From Streptomyces sp. 6-11-2 (lineage in GTDB: Bacteria > Actinomycetota > Actinomycetes > Streptomycetales > Streptomycetaceae): a stretch of 64,000 nucleotides of DNA. Shown in pieces: positions 45,651-54,502 of this stretch. The stretch covers positions 248,001-312,000 of the forward strand of contig NZ_BJOR01000001.1 in NCBI RefSeq assembly GCF_006540305.1, in the 5' to 3' direction. Numbering within the stretch: position 1 is the first letter of the stretch; each line of letters starts with the position of its first letter. A program made the translations under genes and the position numbers. The notes beneath the pieces were generated by a model. The model was not told where the DNA came from. It searched no databases and was given only the letters and a program-made list of their open reading frames with translations.

Positions 45651-47290
45651 ATGGTGGTGGAGGCCAGCACACAGCACGAGCGCGGAGCGGGGCGGGTGTG
45701 GACGGTGCGCCTGGACCCCTACGGCCGCCCCTCTGCCGGCACGGTGAAACTCTCCTGCTCCCGCCCGGCCTGCGCCGATCAGCGCCTTCCCAGCACTGCT
45801 GCGGGGCGCAAGGCCGCAGTCGAACACACCAACCTACACCTGGCCCGCATCCGCGCGGACGGCGGGCCGCGCGGCGAGGCGTGGTGCGCCTGCCGCGCCG
45901 CCGACTGCGCCTGGCACACCCCCGACCCCACCGCCGGACCGCGCGGCGGGCGCGGCCGGCAGCGGGATCGGTGCGGTGCGGCGGTCCGGTGGTCCTGACG
46001 GTGTACGCGAACCGTGCCGGAAGGCTGTGGCGGATCACGGAGACGTGCGCGCGGTGCGCGGCCGCCACTCTCGACTGCCGTGTCCTGGACACTGCCCCGC
46101 CCCCGGCCCGCGCCACCCCGGCCGGGACGGACCAGGCGGCAGGAAAGCCAGCCTCAGAGCGGGACCCTGCAACTGGCACGGTGGCAGATGGTGTGACGGC
46201 GGTCTTCTCCGACCACGCCCCCTCCCCCGCAGCCGGCGCTCCGTCATCCCCGGTCGCCACAGTGGCGTCGGTCCCTCGTGCCCGCGCCGCCGCACCGGGT
46301 GCAGTGTCGCCGCGGGCGAAGCGGTGGGGGAAGATCGCGCAGCGGATCGTGCCGCACGACCTTGAGCCCGACGCGTTGCGGGTGGAGCTCATTGAACTCG
46401 GGGACGCCTTCCGCGCCTACCAGCAGCGCACCGAGCCTGACCTCGCCCCCCTCGCCGAGCTCCACGAGCGCAAGGCCCGCGCCTTTCGCCAGTGGGCCGA
46501 CGTGAGCAGCGACAGCTCCCTGCGCCACGAGGCACACCGGGCCGAGAAGGCCGCGCAGACCACCCGCGAGATGCACGAAAACCGTGGCGGCCAGCCCGCG
46601 GGCGACACGGCAGACGACGGCCCGGCGGTGGAGCGGCTGTTGACCCGGAACCAGGCCGTGCACGCCCGCACCGTGCTGGACTATGTCGCCGTCCACGCCC
46701 CGCACCCGGAGGCCGAGGTGCGCCTGGTGGTGCTCATGCTCACCCTGCGGGCCGCGCGCGCCGGCACCGGGAACATCACCGGCCAGGACCTCAACGGCTG
46801 GCTGCAGAACGATGCCGAGCGGGTGCTCCAGCAGTTGGTCGCGGCCGGCTGGCTGCGCCTGCCCGGCACCGTCGCCGAGGTGATGGCCTCCCGGCCCGAG
46901 GACCCCACCGCGTTCACCGTCCCCGCACTGCTGCCCGACCAGCCCCACCCGTTCGCCTTCGGCAAGACCACCCGCTCGAGGATCTCCGGCTGGGCGCAGA
47001 AAGCCGTGGGCGACCGGAAAATCCGCAAGAAGAAACTCGGCGCCGCCACCCGGCTCCTGGCCCTGTACACCGCCGCCCACACCCACCCCGACGGACAGCT
47101 CGGACACCTCCAGGACGGCGGGCTGCACCTGGACCAGGTCGCCGCGTTCTGCACCCTGCCACCCGACGAAGTCGCCCACCACGCCGAACTGCTGGTCACC
47201 GCCGACTGGCTCGCCGTAGCCGACACCGCCGGGAACAGGCTGCGCGGACAGCTCGCCGAACGGGTCTGGCCGTTGGGAGGACTGCTGTAA
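45651..47290 (+). pseudogene. Cys-rich protein with C-terminal helical domain, frameshifted by 5-bp duplication
   Basis: ATG 45651 has GGGGAG upstream. The N-terminal part has Cys sets that look zinc-binding (SCSRPACADQ, WCACRAADCAWH, and, after the break, ETCARCAAATLDC). The frame breaks near 45980 where TGCGG is present twice in tandem; removing one copy joins RDRC to GGPVVLTVYANRAGRLW. The remainder is helical with a possible winged helix (DLNGWLQNDAERVLQQLVAA, GWLRLP) and a basic patch (DRKIRKKKLGAATRLL). Whole protein about 545 residues; family not recognised, perhaps a DNA-binding regulator. Confidence 0.65.
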
Positions 47291-47447
47291 CACGCAAGGG
47301 GGCCCGCCGCGTCGGTGACGCTCCCACACGCCATCCGCACCCCCGGGCCCGCACAGAGGGCGCAATGCCCGGTCGTCCGCGGGCGACAGGCCTGCGTAAC
47401 GTGGATGCGCGCGAACGGCCCCGACGCCCAGGCCAGCACGGCATCGA
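47291..47447. other. Left flank of the IS110 copy
   Basis: No gene. Probably contains the left end of the IS110 element, which lacks inverted repeats and so cannot be delimited by eye. Confidence 0.4.
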
Positions 47448-48107
47448 GTGAGTGGGGGCACGGTGATCGACACCAGCAGCGTGGGCGTTTTCCTCGGTCT
47501 GGACGTCGGCAAGAGCACGCACCACGGCCACGGGCTGACCCTGGCCGGGAAGAAGGTCTTCGACAAACCCCTGCCCAGCAGCGAGCCGAAACTGCGGGCC
47601 GTCTTCGAGAAACTGGCCGCGAGGCTCGGCACCGTCCTGATCATCGTGAACCAGCCCGCATCCGTCGGCGCCCTGCCGCTGACCGTCGCCCGCGACACGG
47701 GCTGCCAGATCGCCTACCTGCCGGGACTGGCCATGCGACGGATCACCGACCTCTACCCGGGCGAGGCGAAACCCGACGCCAAGGACGCGGCCGTGATCGC
47801 GGGCACCGCCCGCGCGATGCCGCACACCCTGCGCTCCCTGGAGCTGACCGACGAAATCACCGCCGAACTTACCGTCCTCATGGGCTTCGACCAGGACCTC
47901 GCCGCCGAGGCCACCCGCACCTCCAACCGGATACGCGCCCTGCTCACCCAGTTCCACCCCAGCCTGGAGCGCGTCCTCGGAGCCCGCCTCGACCACCAGG
48001 CCGTCACCTGGCTGCTCGACCGCTACGGCTCCCCGGCCGCCCTGCGAAAAGCTAGCCGCCGCAGACTCGTCGAACTGATCCGCCCCAAAGTCCAGTCGGC
48101 GCCGTAG
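47448..48107 (+). pseudogene. IS110-family transposase, 3'-truncated
   Basis: From GTG 47448 (or GTG 47463) the DEDD nuclease domain is present: VFLGLDVGKSTHHGHGLTLA, VNQPASVGALPLTVARDTG, KPDAKDAAVIAGTARAMPHT. It stops after about 215 of 400 residues (RLVELIRPK), so the transposase_20 domain with the catalytic Ser is missing. Confidence 0.8.
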
Positions 48108-48160
48108 GCCCGTCGCGCTGTTCTGCTGAGCTCTGTAGTTGGCCAAACGGGCCAAGTAGG

Positions 48161-48191
48161 GCGCTCAGTCACAACAAATGTGACGGAGCGC
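48161..48191. repeat. Interrupted inverted repeat
   Basis: GCGCT..GTCAC, a 7-base AT-rich loop, then GTGAC..AGCGC. AGTTGGCC occurs on both sides (about 48137 and 48195). It sits at the junction where the IS110 copy ends and may be a terminal or recombination site of a lost element. Confidence 0.4.
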
Positions 48192-48484
48192 TGCAGTTGG
48201 CCCCACCAGCCAAGCGTGCGCTCATCGGCTACCTGAGACGCATGCTCTCGACGCCCCGAGGCCTTCACCCCCGGCGAGCGGGTACCTGGGCCGGAGCCGA
48301 CGCGGATCTTCGCCTACCCTGCCGACCCTGCCCAGGGGCACCGGCCGGGGCTTCCACCGGGGACTCTCGGGTGTCCATGGCCTACGGATTCATGAACGCC
48401 CCGGTGGCGAATTCGGGATCCACGTCTCCCGTTGGGCACCGCTGCATGCCAGTACGGATGGCTGGGGCCGGTGCCTGAAGTGCA

Positions 48485-48871
48485 GGGCCTGACTGACACC
48501 TGGTGGCGGGGCAGGGACTCGAGCGCACCACACGCCGCGGTCGGCGCGCTGCGTATCGAGGCGGGCAAGAATCCCTACGACCGAACGCTGTCGAACCGGA
48601 TCCGGGAGCTCTCCACGCGCAGCGACGCCTTCCGCCGTCGTGAGGCGCCCACGACGTGCACGTCTTCCGTGAGGGGACCAAGCGCTTCCACCATCCGGCG
48701 GTCGGTGACCTGGAGCTCGACCACGAGACAATGGCCCAGCCCGACGAGAGCGGGCTGAGCATCGTCGTCTACAGCGCCCCGCCGCACAGCGCGGGCGAGG
48801 ACGGCCTGAAGCTGCTCGCGAACTGGGCCGCCAGGAAGGAGCAGGCGGCAGGCACCGACTTCCCGCGCTGA
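48485..48871 (+). pseudogene. XRE/MmyB-type regulator C-terminal remnant
   Basis: VGALRIEAGKNPYDRTLSNR and IRELSTRSDAFRRR, then in another frame HVFREGTKRFHHPAVGDLEL and LSIVVYSAPPHSAGEDGLKL, match the MmyB-like ligand-binding domain of actinomycete helix-turn-helix regulators. The DNA-binding part is absent and a frameshift splits the rest near 48650. The 48192-48484 stretch before it shows no gene. Confidence 0.7.
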
Positions 48872-49056
48872 CCACGCACACACCCGGCCGTGGGCAGGGT
48901 CCCTGCCGGTACCCCTCACGGCGGAGACTCCCACGTCACAGCCGTATGCCCTTCAATGGTGGAGTGCCCGGTCCCCCCGGGCGTCCGTTTGAAAGCAGCG
49001 GGATGCGCGCTGAGGTGCCCCGCACACAGCTTCCACCAGTAAGGGGTCTGTTCCGT

Positions 49057-50283
49057 ATGTCTGCCTCCCCAGGGAAAGCCAAGCTGCCGTTCGTGGTGTG
49101 GCTGCTGACGCTGGGCACGTTCCTGATGGCCACCACCGAGTTCATCGTCGCGGGCATCCTGCCCGAGATGGCCTCCGATCTCGGCGTCAGCGTCTCCCGG
49201 GCCGGCCTGCTCATCACGTCGTTCGCGATCGGCATGATCGTCGGTGCGCCGGCGATGTCGATCGCCACGCTGCGTATGCCTAAGCGCGTCACGCTGGTGC
49301 TGGCGCTGGCCGTCTTCGCCGCAGGCCACGTGCTCGCAGCCCTCAGCTCCTCCTTCACCGTCGTACTTGCCGCACGGGTGCTCACCGCGTTGGCGACCGG
49401 CACCTTCTGGGCCGTCGCCAGCGTCGTGGCCAGCGCCGCCGTCGCCCCCACTGCGCGGGCCCGCGCCCTAGGCATGATCGTCAGCGGTGTGGGTCTGGCC
49501 ACCGTGGTCGGCGTTCCGCTTGGCTCCCTGGTCGGCAACCACATCGGCTGGCGCGGAGCGTTCTGGGCCTTGGCCGTCCTTGCCGGAGCCGCAGCGCTGG
49601 TCATCGGTAAATTCATCCCCACCGAACCCCGTCCTGGCGTGGCCCCCTCCATCCGGTCGGAGTTCACCGCGCTGCGCTCGGGCCGCCTGTGGCTCGCCCT
49701 GGCGGCCTCCGTGCTGCTGCTGGGCGGCGTCATAGCTGCCTACTCCTACGTCGCTCCCCTGCTCACCGACCGGGCTGGCATCCCCACCGGCGCGGTCTCC
49801 CTGATCCTCGTCGGCTACGGCATCGGCGCCCTGATCGGAACGAACATCGGCGGACGCCTTGGTGACCGCCGCCCCCTGGCCACGCAGATCACCGCGGCCC
49901 TGATCGCCGTCGTGGTCCTGGCCCTGCTGCAGACCCCGCTGTCCACCAACCCGGTGGCCACCGTCGTCCTGCTGGTGCTCATGGGCCTGGCCGGCCAGTC
50001 CGTCCCGCCGGTCTCCACCGCCCTGGTCGTCCGCTTCGCCGGCAAGGCCCCCACCCTCGCCGCTGCCCTGTCCGCCTCCGCCTTCAACGCGGGCATCGCC
50101 ATGGGCTCTCTGATCGCCGGCATCGCGCTGGACTCGTCGCTGGGCCTGACCGGACCGTCCCTGGTCGGCATGATCATGGCCGCGCTCGCGTTGGCGCCGC
50201 TGCTCGCCCTCACCACGATCCGCGTCACCCGCACCGACAGCACCCACCCCGCGTCCGAGATCGGCATCGGCGTGCTGGAATAG
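49057..50283 (+). CDS. MFS exporter, DHA1 (Cmx/AraJ-like) family
   Basis: 408 residues, 12 predicted membrane helices. Signature pieces are MATTEFIVAGILPEMASDLG in helix 1 and loop, GRLGDRRPL in the loop after helix 8, and RALGMIVSGVGLATVVGVPL, as in DHA1 drug and sugar efflux pumps of the chloramphenicol-resistance type. It is probably a proton-driven exporter; substrate not inferable. ATG 49057 begins just before the first helix; AAGGGG lies about 13 bases before. The frame opens 111 bases earlier without support. The next gene starts 9 bases after its stop. Confidence 0.88.
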   Translation: MSASPGKAKLPFVVWLLTLGTFLMATTEFIVAGILPEMASDLGVSVSRAGLLITSFAIGMIVGAPAMSIATLRMPKRVTLVLALAVFAAGHVLAALSSSFTVVLAARVLTALATGTFWAVASVVASAAVAPTARARALGMIVSGVGLATVVGVPLGSLVGNHIGWRGAFWALAVLAGAAALVIGKFIPTEPRPGVAPSIRSEFTALRSGRLWLALAASVLLLGGVIAAYSYVAPLLTDRAGIPTGAVSLILVGYGIGALIGTNIGGRLGDRRPLATQITAALIAVVVLALLQTPLSTNPVATVVLLVLMGLAGQSVPPVSTALVVRFAGKAPTLAAALSASAFNAGIAMGSLIAGIALDSSLGLTGPSLVGMIMAALALAPLLALTTIRVTRTDSTHPASEIGIGVLE

Positions 50284-50292
50284 GCTCGTGAC

Positions 50293-50658
50293 ATGGTGCA
50301 GAGCAGTGCAGAAGACGTCGACGGGTATCTGGCCGAGGTGGCCGAGGGGCGCAGGGATGCCCTGACCAGGCTGCGGCGGTTGTGCCAGGCCGAGCTCAAG
50401 GGGTTCGACGAGGTCATGGCGTACGGCATGCCCGCCTACGCGCGGGAGGGCGCCGCCGAGATCGCCTTCGCGAGTCAGAAGCAGTACATCTCCTTCTACC
50501 TCATGCGGAGCGATGTTCGGGATGCTTTCGCGGAACGGTTGAGCGGGCAGGACATGGGTAAAGGCTGTCTGCGGTTCCGCAAGCCGGGGGACATCGATTT
50601 CGATTTGGTGCGAGACCTGCTGAGGGCTGTTCCGGCTGCTGCGGGCAAGATCTGCTGA
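50293..50658 (+). CDS. DUF1801 (YdhG-like) domain protein
   Basis: 121 residues. DVDGYLAEVAEGRRDALTRL, VMAYGMPAYAREGAAEIAFA and KGCLRFRKPGDIDFDLVRDL match DUF1801/YdhG proteins of the YjbR/CyaY-like fold. Small soluble protein with no established biochemical role; relatives are linked to iron or DNA-interacting folds. It lies 9 bases after the MFS gene and is almost surely co-transcribed with it. Confidence 0.85.
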   Translation: MVQSSAEDVDGYLAEVAEGRRDALTRLRRLCQAELKGFDEVMAYGMPAYAREGAAEIAFASQKQYISFYLMRSDVRDAFAERLSGQDMGKGCLRFRKPGDIDFDLVRDLLRAVPAAAGKIC

Positions 50659-50706
50659 CGGCAGGGCTACCGGGGCGGGGATCGGTTCCGTGAAACGATC
50701 TTCGGA

Positions 50707-50847
50707 TGGCTCAGAGATCTGGCGGACGAACAGTGGGTGCGTCTGGAGGCGGTGTTGCCCCAGCCGCCGTTGAAGGGGCGCAAGCCCCGGGATCGACGGC
50801 AGGTCTTCGACGGGATTTGGTGGCGGGCACGCACCGCTTCGCCTTAG
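50707..50847 (+). pseudogene. IS5-family transposase N-terminal fragment
   Basis: DLADEQWVRLEAVLPQPPLK and DRRQVFDGIWWRART belong to the DUF4096 start of an IS5-type transposase; a TAG ends it at 50845-50847 after about 45 residues. Confidence 0.65.
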
Positions 50848-50855
50848 ACCGTGTC

Positions 50856-51075
50856 CTACGTGGTGAGGCGAAGGAATCTCTTGTAGCAGCATACGGCGGC
50901 GGCGAGTCCAAGAAAGGCCAGGTAGTTGTGGGGATTGCGCTCGTAGCGAGGGCTCAATCGGCGGTAGCCCGACAGCCACGACATGGTGCGCTCGATCACC
51001 CACCGGCGTCGCCCTAATCGTTCCACTGGACTCGATGCCTTTGCGCGCGATGCGTACTCCGATGCGCTTCCAGCG
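50856..51075 (-). pseudogene. IS5-family transposase C-terminal fragment
   Basis: WVIERTMSWLSGYRRLSPRY and ERNPHNYLAFLGLAAAVCCY are the end of an IS5-type transposase with the catalytic Glu (VIERTMSW). The upstream KRIGVRIARKGIE lies in another frame. It is in the opposite direction to the N-terminal fragment beside it, so the two are from different copies or an inversion. Confidence 0.7.
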
Positions 51076-51084
51076 AAGCCATCT

Positions 51085-51529
51085 GCGCCTCGGCGGAGGA
51101 GCTGGAGCGGTTCGAGACCGATGTGCTGGCCGGGTTCGTGCTGGCGTGGACCTCGGCGGGGGCTGGCAAGCGGCACGATCCGCGGGGGCGTTGGTCACCT
51201 GGAGCAGGTGAGGACCTGGCTCGGCCGGCCGCTGTGGGACATTGAGCCGACCAACGCAGGCGCTGAGCACGCACTGCCTACGAGATGAATCACCTGCGCG
51301 ACTCCAACGACGCCCAGCTGCGGATTCTGCCGACCTCCCCGGAGGTCGGCCAGCTGTTCACCGGCTGGAGCGGCGAGCTGGCGACCTGCCGCAAGTTCGC
51401 CCCGATCGCGAGGAACTACACGGCCGCGAAGCTGATGTCTCAGGTCGGACTACGGGTGAGCGAGGTGCAAGGGCTCGGCCTGGATGACATCTAGTGGCAC
51501 CTGGGCCGGTTCGGCAAGCTCCACGTCCG
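51085..51529 (+). pseudogene. Tyrosine recombinase relic
   Basis: Pieces in different frames, AEELERFETDVLAGFVLAWT, then GHLEQVRTWLGRPLWDIEP, then PEVGQLFTGWSGELATCRKF and AAKLMSQVGLRVSEVQGL, are consecutive parts of an actinomycete site-specific recombinase, with deletions, frameshifts and a TAG after GLDDI. The catalytic His/Tyr part is gone; an IS5 element sits at its end. Confidence 0.7.
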
Positions 51530-52424
51530 CTTACTGATCATTTCAGAATGAGGTCCGGAGTCGTCTCAAGCAGATGATGCTGCAGGCGAGTTGGAGCAGG
51601 CCGAGGTGGAGGTCGGCGCGTATCTCGTAGCGGATCCGGAGTCGTTTGAACTGGTGGAGCCAGGCGAACGTCCGCTCGACGACCCGGCGGGTCTTGCCCA
51701 GGCCGGAACCATGAGCGGTGCCTTTCCGGGCGATCTTTGGCGTGATGCCGCGGGCCCGCAGGAGACGGCGGTACTTGTCGTAGTCGTAGCCGCGGTCGGC
51801 GAACAGCCGGCGCGGCCGGTGACGTGGCCGTCCGCGTATCCCGCGGATGCGGGGTATCGCGTCCAGTAGTGGCATCAGTTGGGTGACATCGTGACGGTTT
51901 CCGCTGGTCAGGGTGACAGCCAGGGGTGTTCCGTGCCGATCGGTGATCAGGTGGTGTTTGCTGCCCGGGCGGGCGCGGTCGACCGGCGAAGGTCCGGTGT
52001 GAGCCCCCCTTTGAGGGCTCTGACATGGGAGCCGTCGACGGCCGCGTCATCCATGTCCAGCAGGCCCGCTCCCCGCAGCTCCGCCAGAAGGACCTCGTGC
52101 AGACGGGGCCACACGCCAGCCTGCGTCCAGTCCCGAAGGCGCCGCCAGGACGTCACCCCACTGCAGCCGATCTTCTCCGTGGGGACGTCTGCCCAGCTCA
52201 CACCCTTGCACAGGACGTAAACGATGCCCCGCAAGGCAGCGCGGTCATCCGCCGGCAACCGACCTGGGTACCGTCGACGCCGCGGTGGGCGAGGAGGGAG
52301 CAACGGGGCAACACGTTCCCACAGGTCATCAGGCACAAGATCATCCGACACTCGAAGAACTCTGCCGCCATCAAGCCCAACTGCCAAGCCCCACACGCCA
52401 ACTCATTCTGAAATGATCAGTAAG
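51530..52424 (-). mobile_element. IS5-family (IS427-like) element, 895 bp, with 23-bp perfect ends
   Basis: CTTACTGATCATTTCAGAAT plus GAG opens the left end, and the exact reverse complement closes the right end (52402-52424). The outermost bases may belong to the target (CTTA/TAAG). It encloses a two-frame transposase. It has inserted into the recombinase relic. Perfect ends suggest a recent insertion. Confidence 0.85.
51543..52351 (-). CDS. IS427-type transposase in two frames (likely -1 frameshift)
   Basis: The first frame, from GTG 52351 (PDDLWERVAPLLPPRPPRRR, DVPTEKIGCSGVTSWRRLRD, DAAVDGSHVRALKGG), joins the second (SHTGPSPVDRARPGSKHHL, PRRLFADRGYDYDKYR, RRVVERTFAWLHQFKRL) at AAA GGG GGG C. 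A -1 slip on the G-run (minus strand of 52004-52009) gives a single 268-residue DDE transposase. IS427-group IS5 elements are known to be expressed this way, so I read it as functional. Confidence 0.8.
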
Positions 52425-52527
52425 CTGCGGCTTCTTCCTCGGTCGCCGAGGTGACACCTCGTGCGGCCAGTGGTGTCAGCCCCCTGTGGTTTCCCATAGC
52501 CGATGACGGCCGCCCGTGTCACTGGTA

Positions 52528-52609
52528 TCCCGGAACCACGCCCCGCCGCCAGCGGGGCTGTAGTACCCCGGTACCACCTGCCTGGCAGTGTTCAGTCCCC
52601 GGTACCACC
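52528..52609 (+). promoter_or_regulatory. Repeated GGTACC-containing sites before the ABC operon
   Basis: CCCCGGTACCACC occurs at 52566-52578 and 52597-52609 (31 bases apart, about three helical turns), and a weaker copy TCCCGGAACCACG at 52528-52540. The nearest copy ends 84 bases before the ATPase ATG. This looks like an operator for a dimeric regulator acting on the same face of DNA, perhaps the response regulator encoded by the operon (inference). No gene in 52425-52692. Confidence 0.45.
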
Positions 52610-52692
52610 GGATCCGGCAGATCGCGGGCTTAGCGTGACGGAGGAGGCGCCAGGCGTACAGGGCGCGCCGGAGTCCGAAAGAGGGAACGCGA

Positions 52693-53631
52693 ATGATCGA
52701 GGCACAGCAGCTCACCAAGAGGTACGGGGAGAAGACAGCCGTCGCCGGGCTGGACTTCACCGTGAAGCCGGGCACGGTGACCGGCTTCCTCGGCCCCAAC
52801 GGGGCGGGCAAGTCCACGACGATGCGCATGATCGTCGGGCTTGACGCGCCGACGAGCGGCTCCGTCACGGTGAACGGACGACGCTACGCCCGCCACCAGG
52901 CGCCGCTCCAGGAGGTCGGGGCGCTGCTGGAGGCGAAGTCGATCCACCCGGGCCGCTCGGCCTACAACCATCTCCGGGCCCTCGGCCTCACCCACGGGAT
53001 CCCGCGCCGCCGGGTCGACGAGGTCATCGACCTTGCCGGTCTCGGCAGCGTCGCGAAGAAGCGGGCCGGTGCCTTCTCCCTCGGTATGGGCCAGCGGCTC
53101 GGCATCGCGGCCGCCCTGCTCGGCGATCCGCAGACCGTGATGCTCGACGAGCCGGTCAACGGACTGGACCCCGAGGGCGTCCTCTGGATCCGGAACCTGC
53201 TCACCTCCCTCGCGAGCGAAGGGCGCACGGTGTTCGTCTCCTCGCACCTGATGAGCGAGGTGTCACTGGTGGCTGATCACCTCATCATCGTCGGCCGTGG
53301 ACGGTTGCTGGCCGACACGACCGTACGGGACCTGGTCCGCGAGGCCGGCGGCGACGCCGTGAAGGTCGCGACGGACGACCCCGCACGGCTGCGGGAGGTA
53401 CTGGCCGGATACGGCGTGGAGATCACCGGCCGCGTGGGCTCCGAGGAACTGCAGGTGACCGGGCTGTCCGCCCGCGAGATCGGTCTGAAGGCGGCCGAAC
53501 ACAGGATTCCGCTGTTCGAGCTGACCACGAAGGCGGTGTCGTTGGAGGAGGCATTCATGGAACTGACCAGGGACGCCGTGGAGTACCACGGCTCCACGAC
53601 CGGCACTGAGACCTCCGGGAGCGCGGCATGA
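52693..53631 (+). CDS. ABC transporter ATP-binding protein
   Basis: 312 residues. Walker A GPNGAGKSTTMRM, signature FSLGMGQRLGIAAAL, Walker B TVMLDEPVNGLDPEG and the H-loop SSHLMSE. The C-terminal 85 residues form the accessory domain usual in drug/lipid exporters of the CcmA/BcrA type. ATG 52693 with GAGGG upstream. The stop overlaps the permease start (ATGA). It probably powers export of a peptide antibiotic or lipid; such ABC plus NarL-type two-component operons often respond to cell-envelope stress. Confidence 0.93.
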   Translation: MIEAQQLTKRYGEKTAVAGLDFTVKPGTVTGFLGPNGAGKSTTMRMIVGLDAPTSGSVTVNGRRYARHQAPLQEVGALLEAKSIHPGRSAYNHLRALGLTHGIPRRRVDEVIDLAGLGSVAKKRAGAFSLGMGQRLGIAAALLGDPQTVMLDEPVNGLDPEGVLWIRNLLTSLASEGRTVFVSSHLMSEVSLVADHLIIVGRGRLLADTTVRDLVREAGGDAVKVATDDPARLREVLAGYGVEITGRVGSEELQVTGLSAREIGLKAAEHRIPLFELTTKAVSLEEAFMELTRDAVEYHGSTTGTETSGSAA

Positions 53632-54479
53632 GCACCCTCACGGCAACCCCGGAGTCCCCCGAGACCGCTCAGGCCGCGCCGGCCCGCCCCGCCTACCGGG
53701 TGACCGGACGGCGCGTGGTGGCCTCGGAGTGGGCCAAACTGTGGTCTCTGCGCTCCACCTGGATCACTCTCGGCCTGGGCCTGCTGTTCCTCGTCGCCTT
53801 CGGCGTCATCGCCGCGAGCCGCTACAAGTCCGGGATCGACTCCGGCCGCCCCATGCACGGCGACTTCGCCGACGCGACGGCCGTGAGTCTGTCCCTCTTC
53901 GGCACGAACTTCGCCCAGCTGGCCCTCGGCGTGCTCGGCGTGCTGGTCACGGCGGGCGAGTACTCCACCGGCATGATCCGCTCCACCATGGCCGCGGTGC
54001 CACGCCGGCTGCCCGTGCTGTGGTCCAAGGCGGCTGTGTACGGGCTGGTCGCGCTGTTGATCGCCACCGTCGGCGCGTTCGTCGCCTTCCTCGTAGGCAG
54101 CCAAGTCGTCTCCGGCACGCCCGCCGCCATGGGCCTCGGCCACGCCGGTGTCCTTCGCAGTCTGCTGGGCGCCGGGCTCTACCTGGGCCTGGTCGGAGTG
54201 ATCGGCACCGCCCTGGGCGCGCTGCTGCGTTCCGTGGCCGGCGGTATCTCGGTCCTGGTCGCCGCCCTCATGCTCGTACCCGGACTGATCTCCCTGCTGC
54301 CCAGCTCATGGAGCGGGAACATCGACCCCTACCTGCCCAGCCATGCCGGCGAGTCGATCTTTGCCCTGACCCACGACTCGACCACCCTGTCGCCGGGCGC
54401 CGGGCTCTGGGTCTTCCTCGGCTGGACGGCACTGGCGCTGGCCGCAGCGGCGTACCGGCTGCGGCGCAGCGACGTCTGA
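53628..54479 (+). CDS. ABC transporter permease (ABC-2 type)
   Basis: 283 residues with six predicted membrane helices. After a 30-residue cytosolic start it has the SEWAKLWSLRSTWITLGLGL entry segment, GVLGVLVTAGEYSTGMIRST and a final helix before RLRRSDV. This matches ABC-2/YfiQ-like permeases paired with BcrA-like ATPases. Coupled to the ATPase gene by overlap; the histidine kinase gene follows after 23 bases. Confidence 0.9.
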   Translation: MSTLTATPESPETAQAAPARPAYRVTGRRVVASEWAKLWSLRSTWITLGLGLLFLVAFGVIAASRYKSGIDSGRPMHGDFADATAVSLSLFGTNFAQLALGVLGVLVTAGEYSTGMIRSTMAAVPRRLPVLWSKAAVYGLVALLIATVGAFVAFLVGSQVVSGTPAAMGLGHAGVLRSLLGAGLYLGLVGVIGTALGALLRSVAGGISVLVAALMLVPGLISLLPSSWSGNIDPYLPSHAGESIFALTHDSTTLSPGAGLWVFLGWTALALAAAAYRLRRSDV

Positions 54480-54502
54480 GCAGCCACGCGCATCATGGGC
54501 TC

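Noticed and set aside
49468..51270. 600-codon open frame on the minus strand
   Set aside because: Covers the MFS and DUF1801 genes in antisense; low-complexity product typical of GC-rich shadows.
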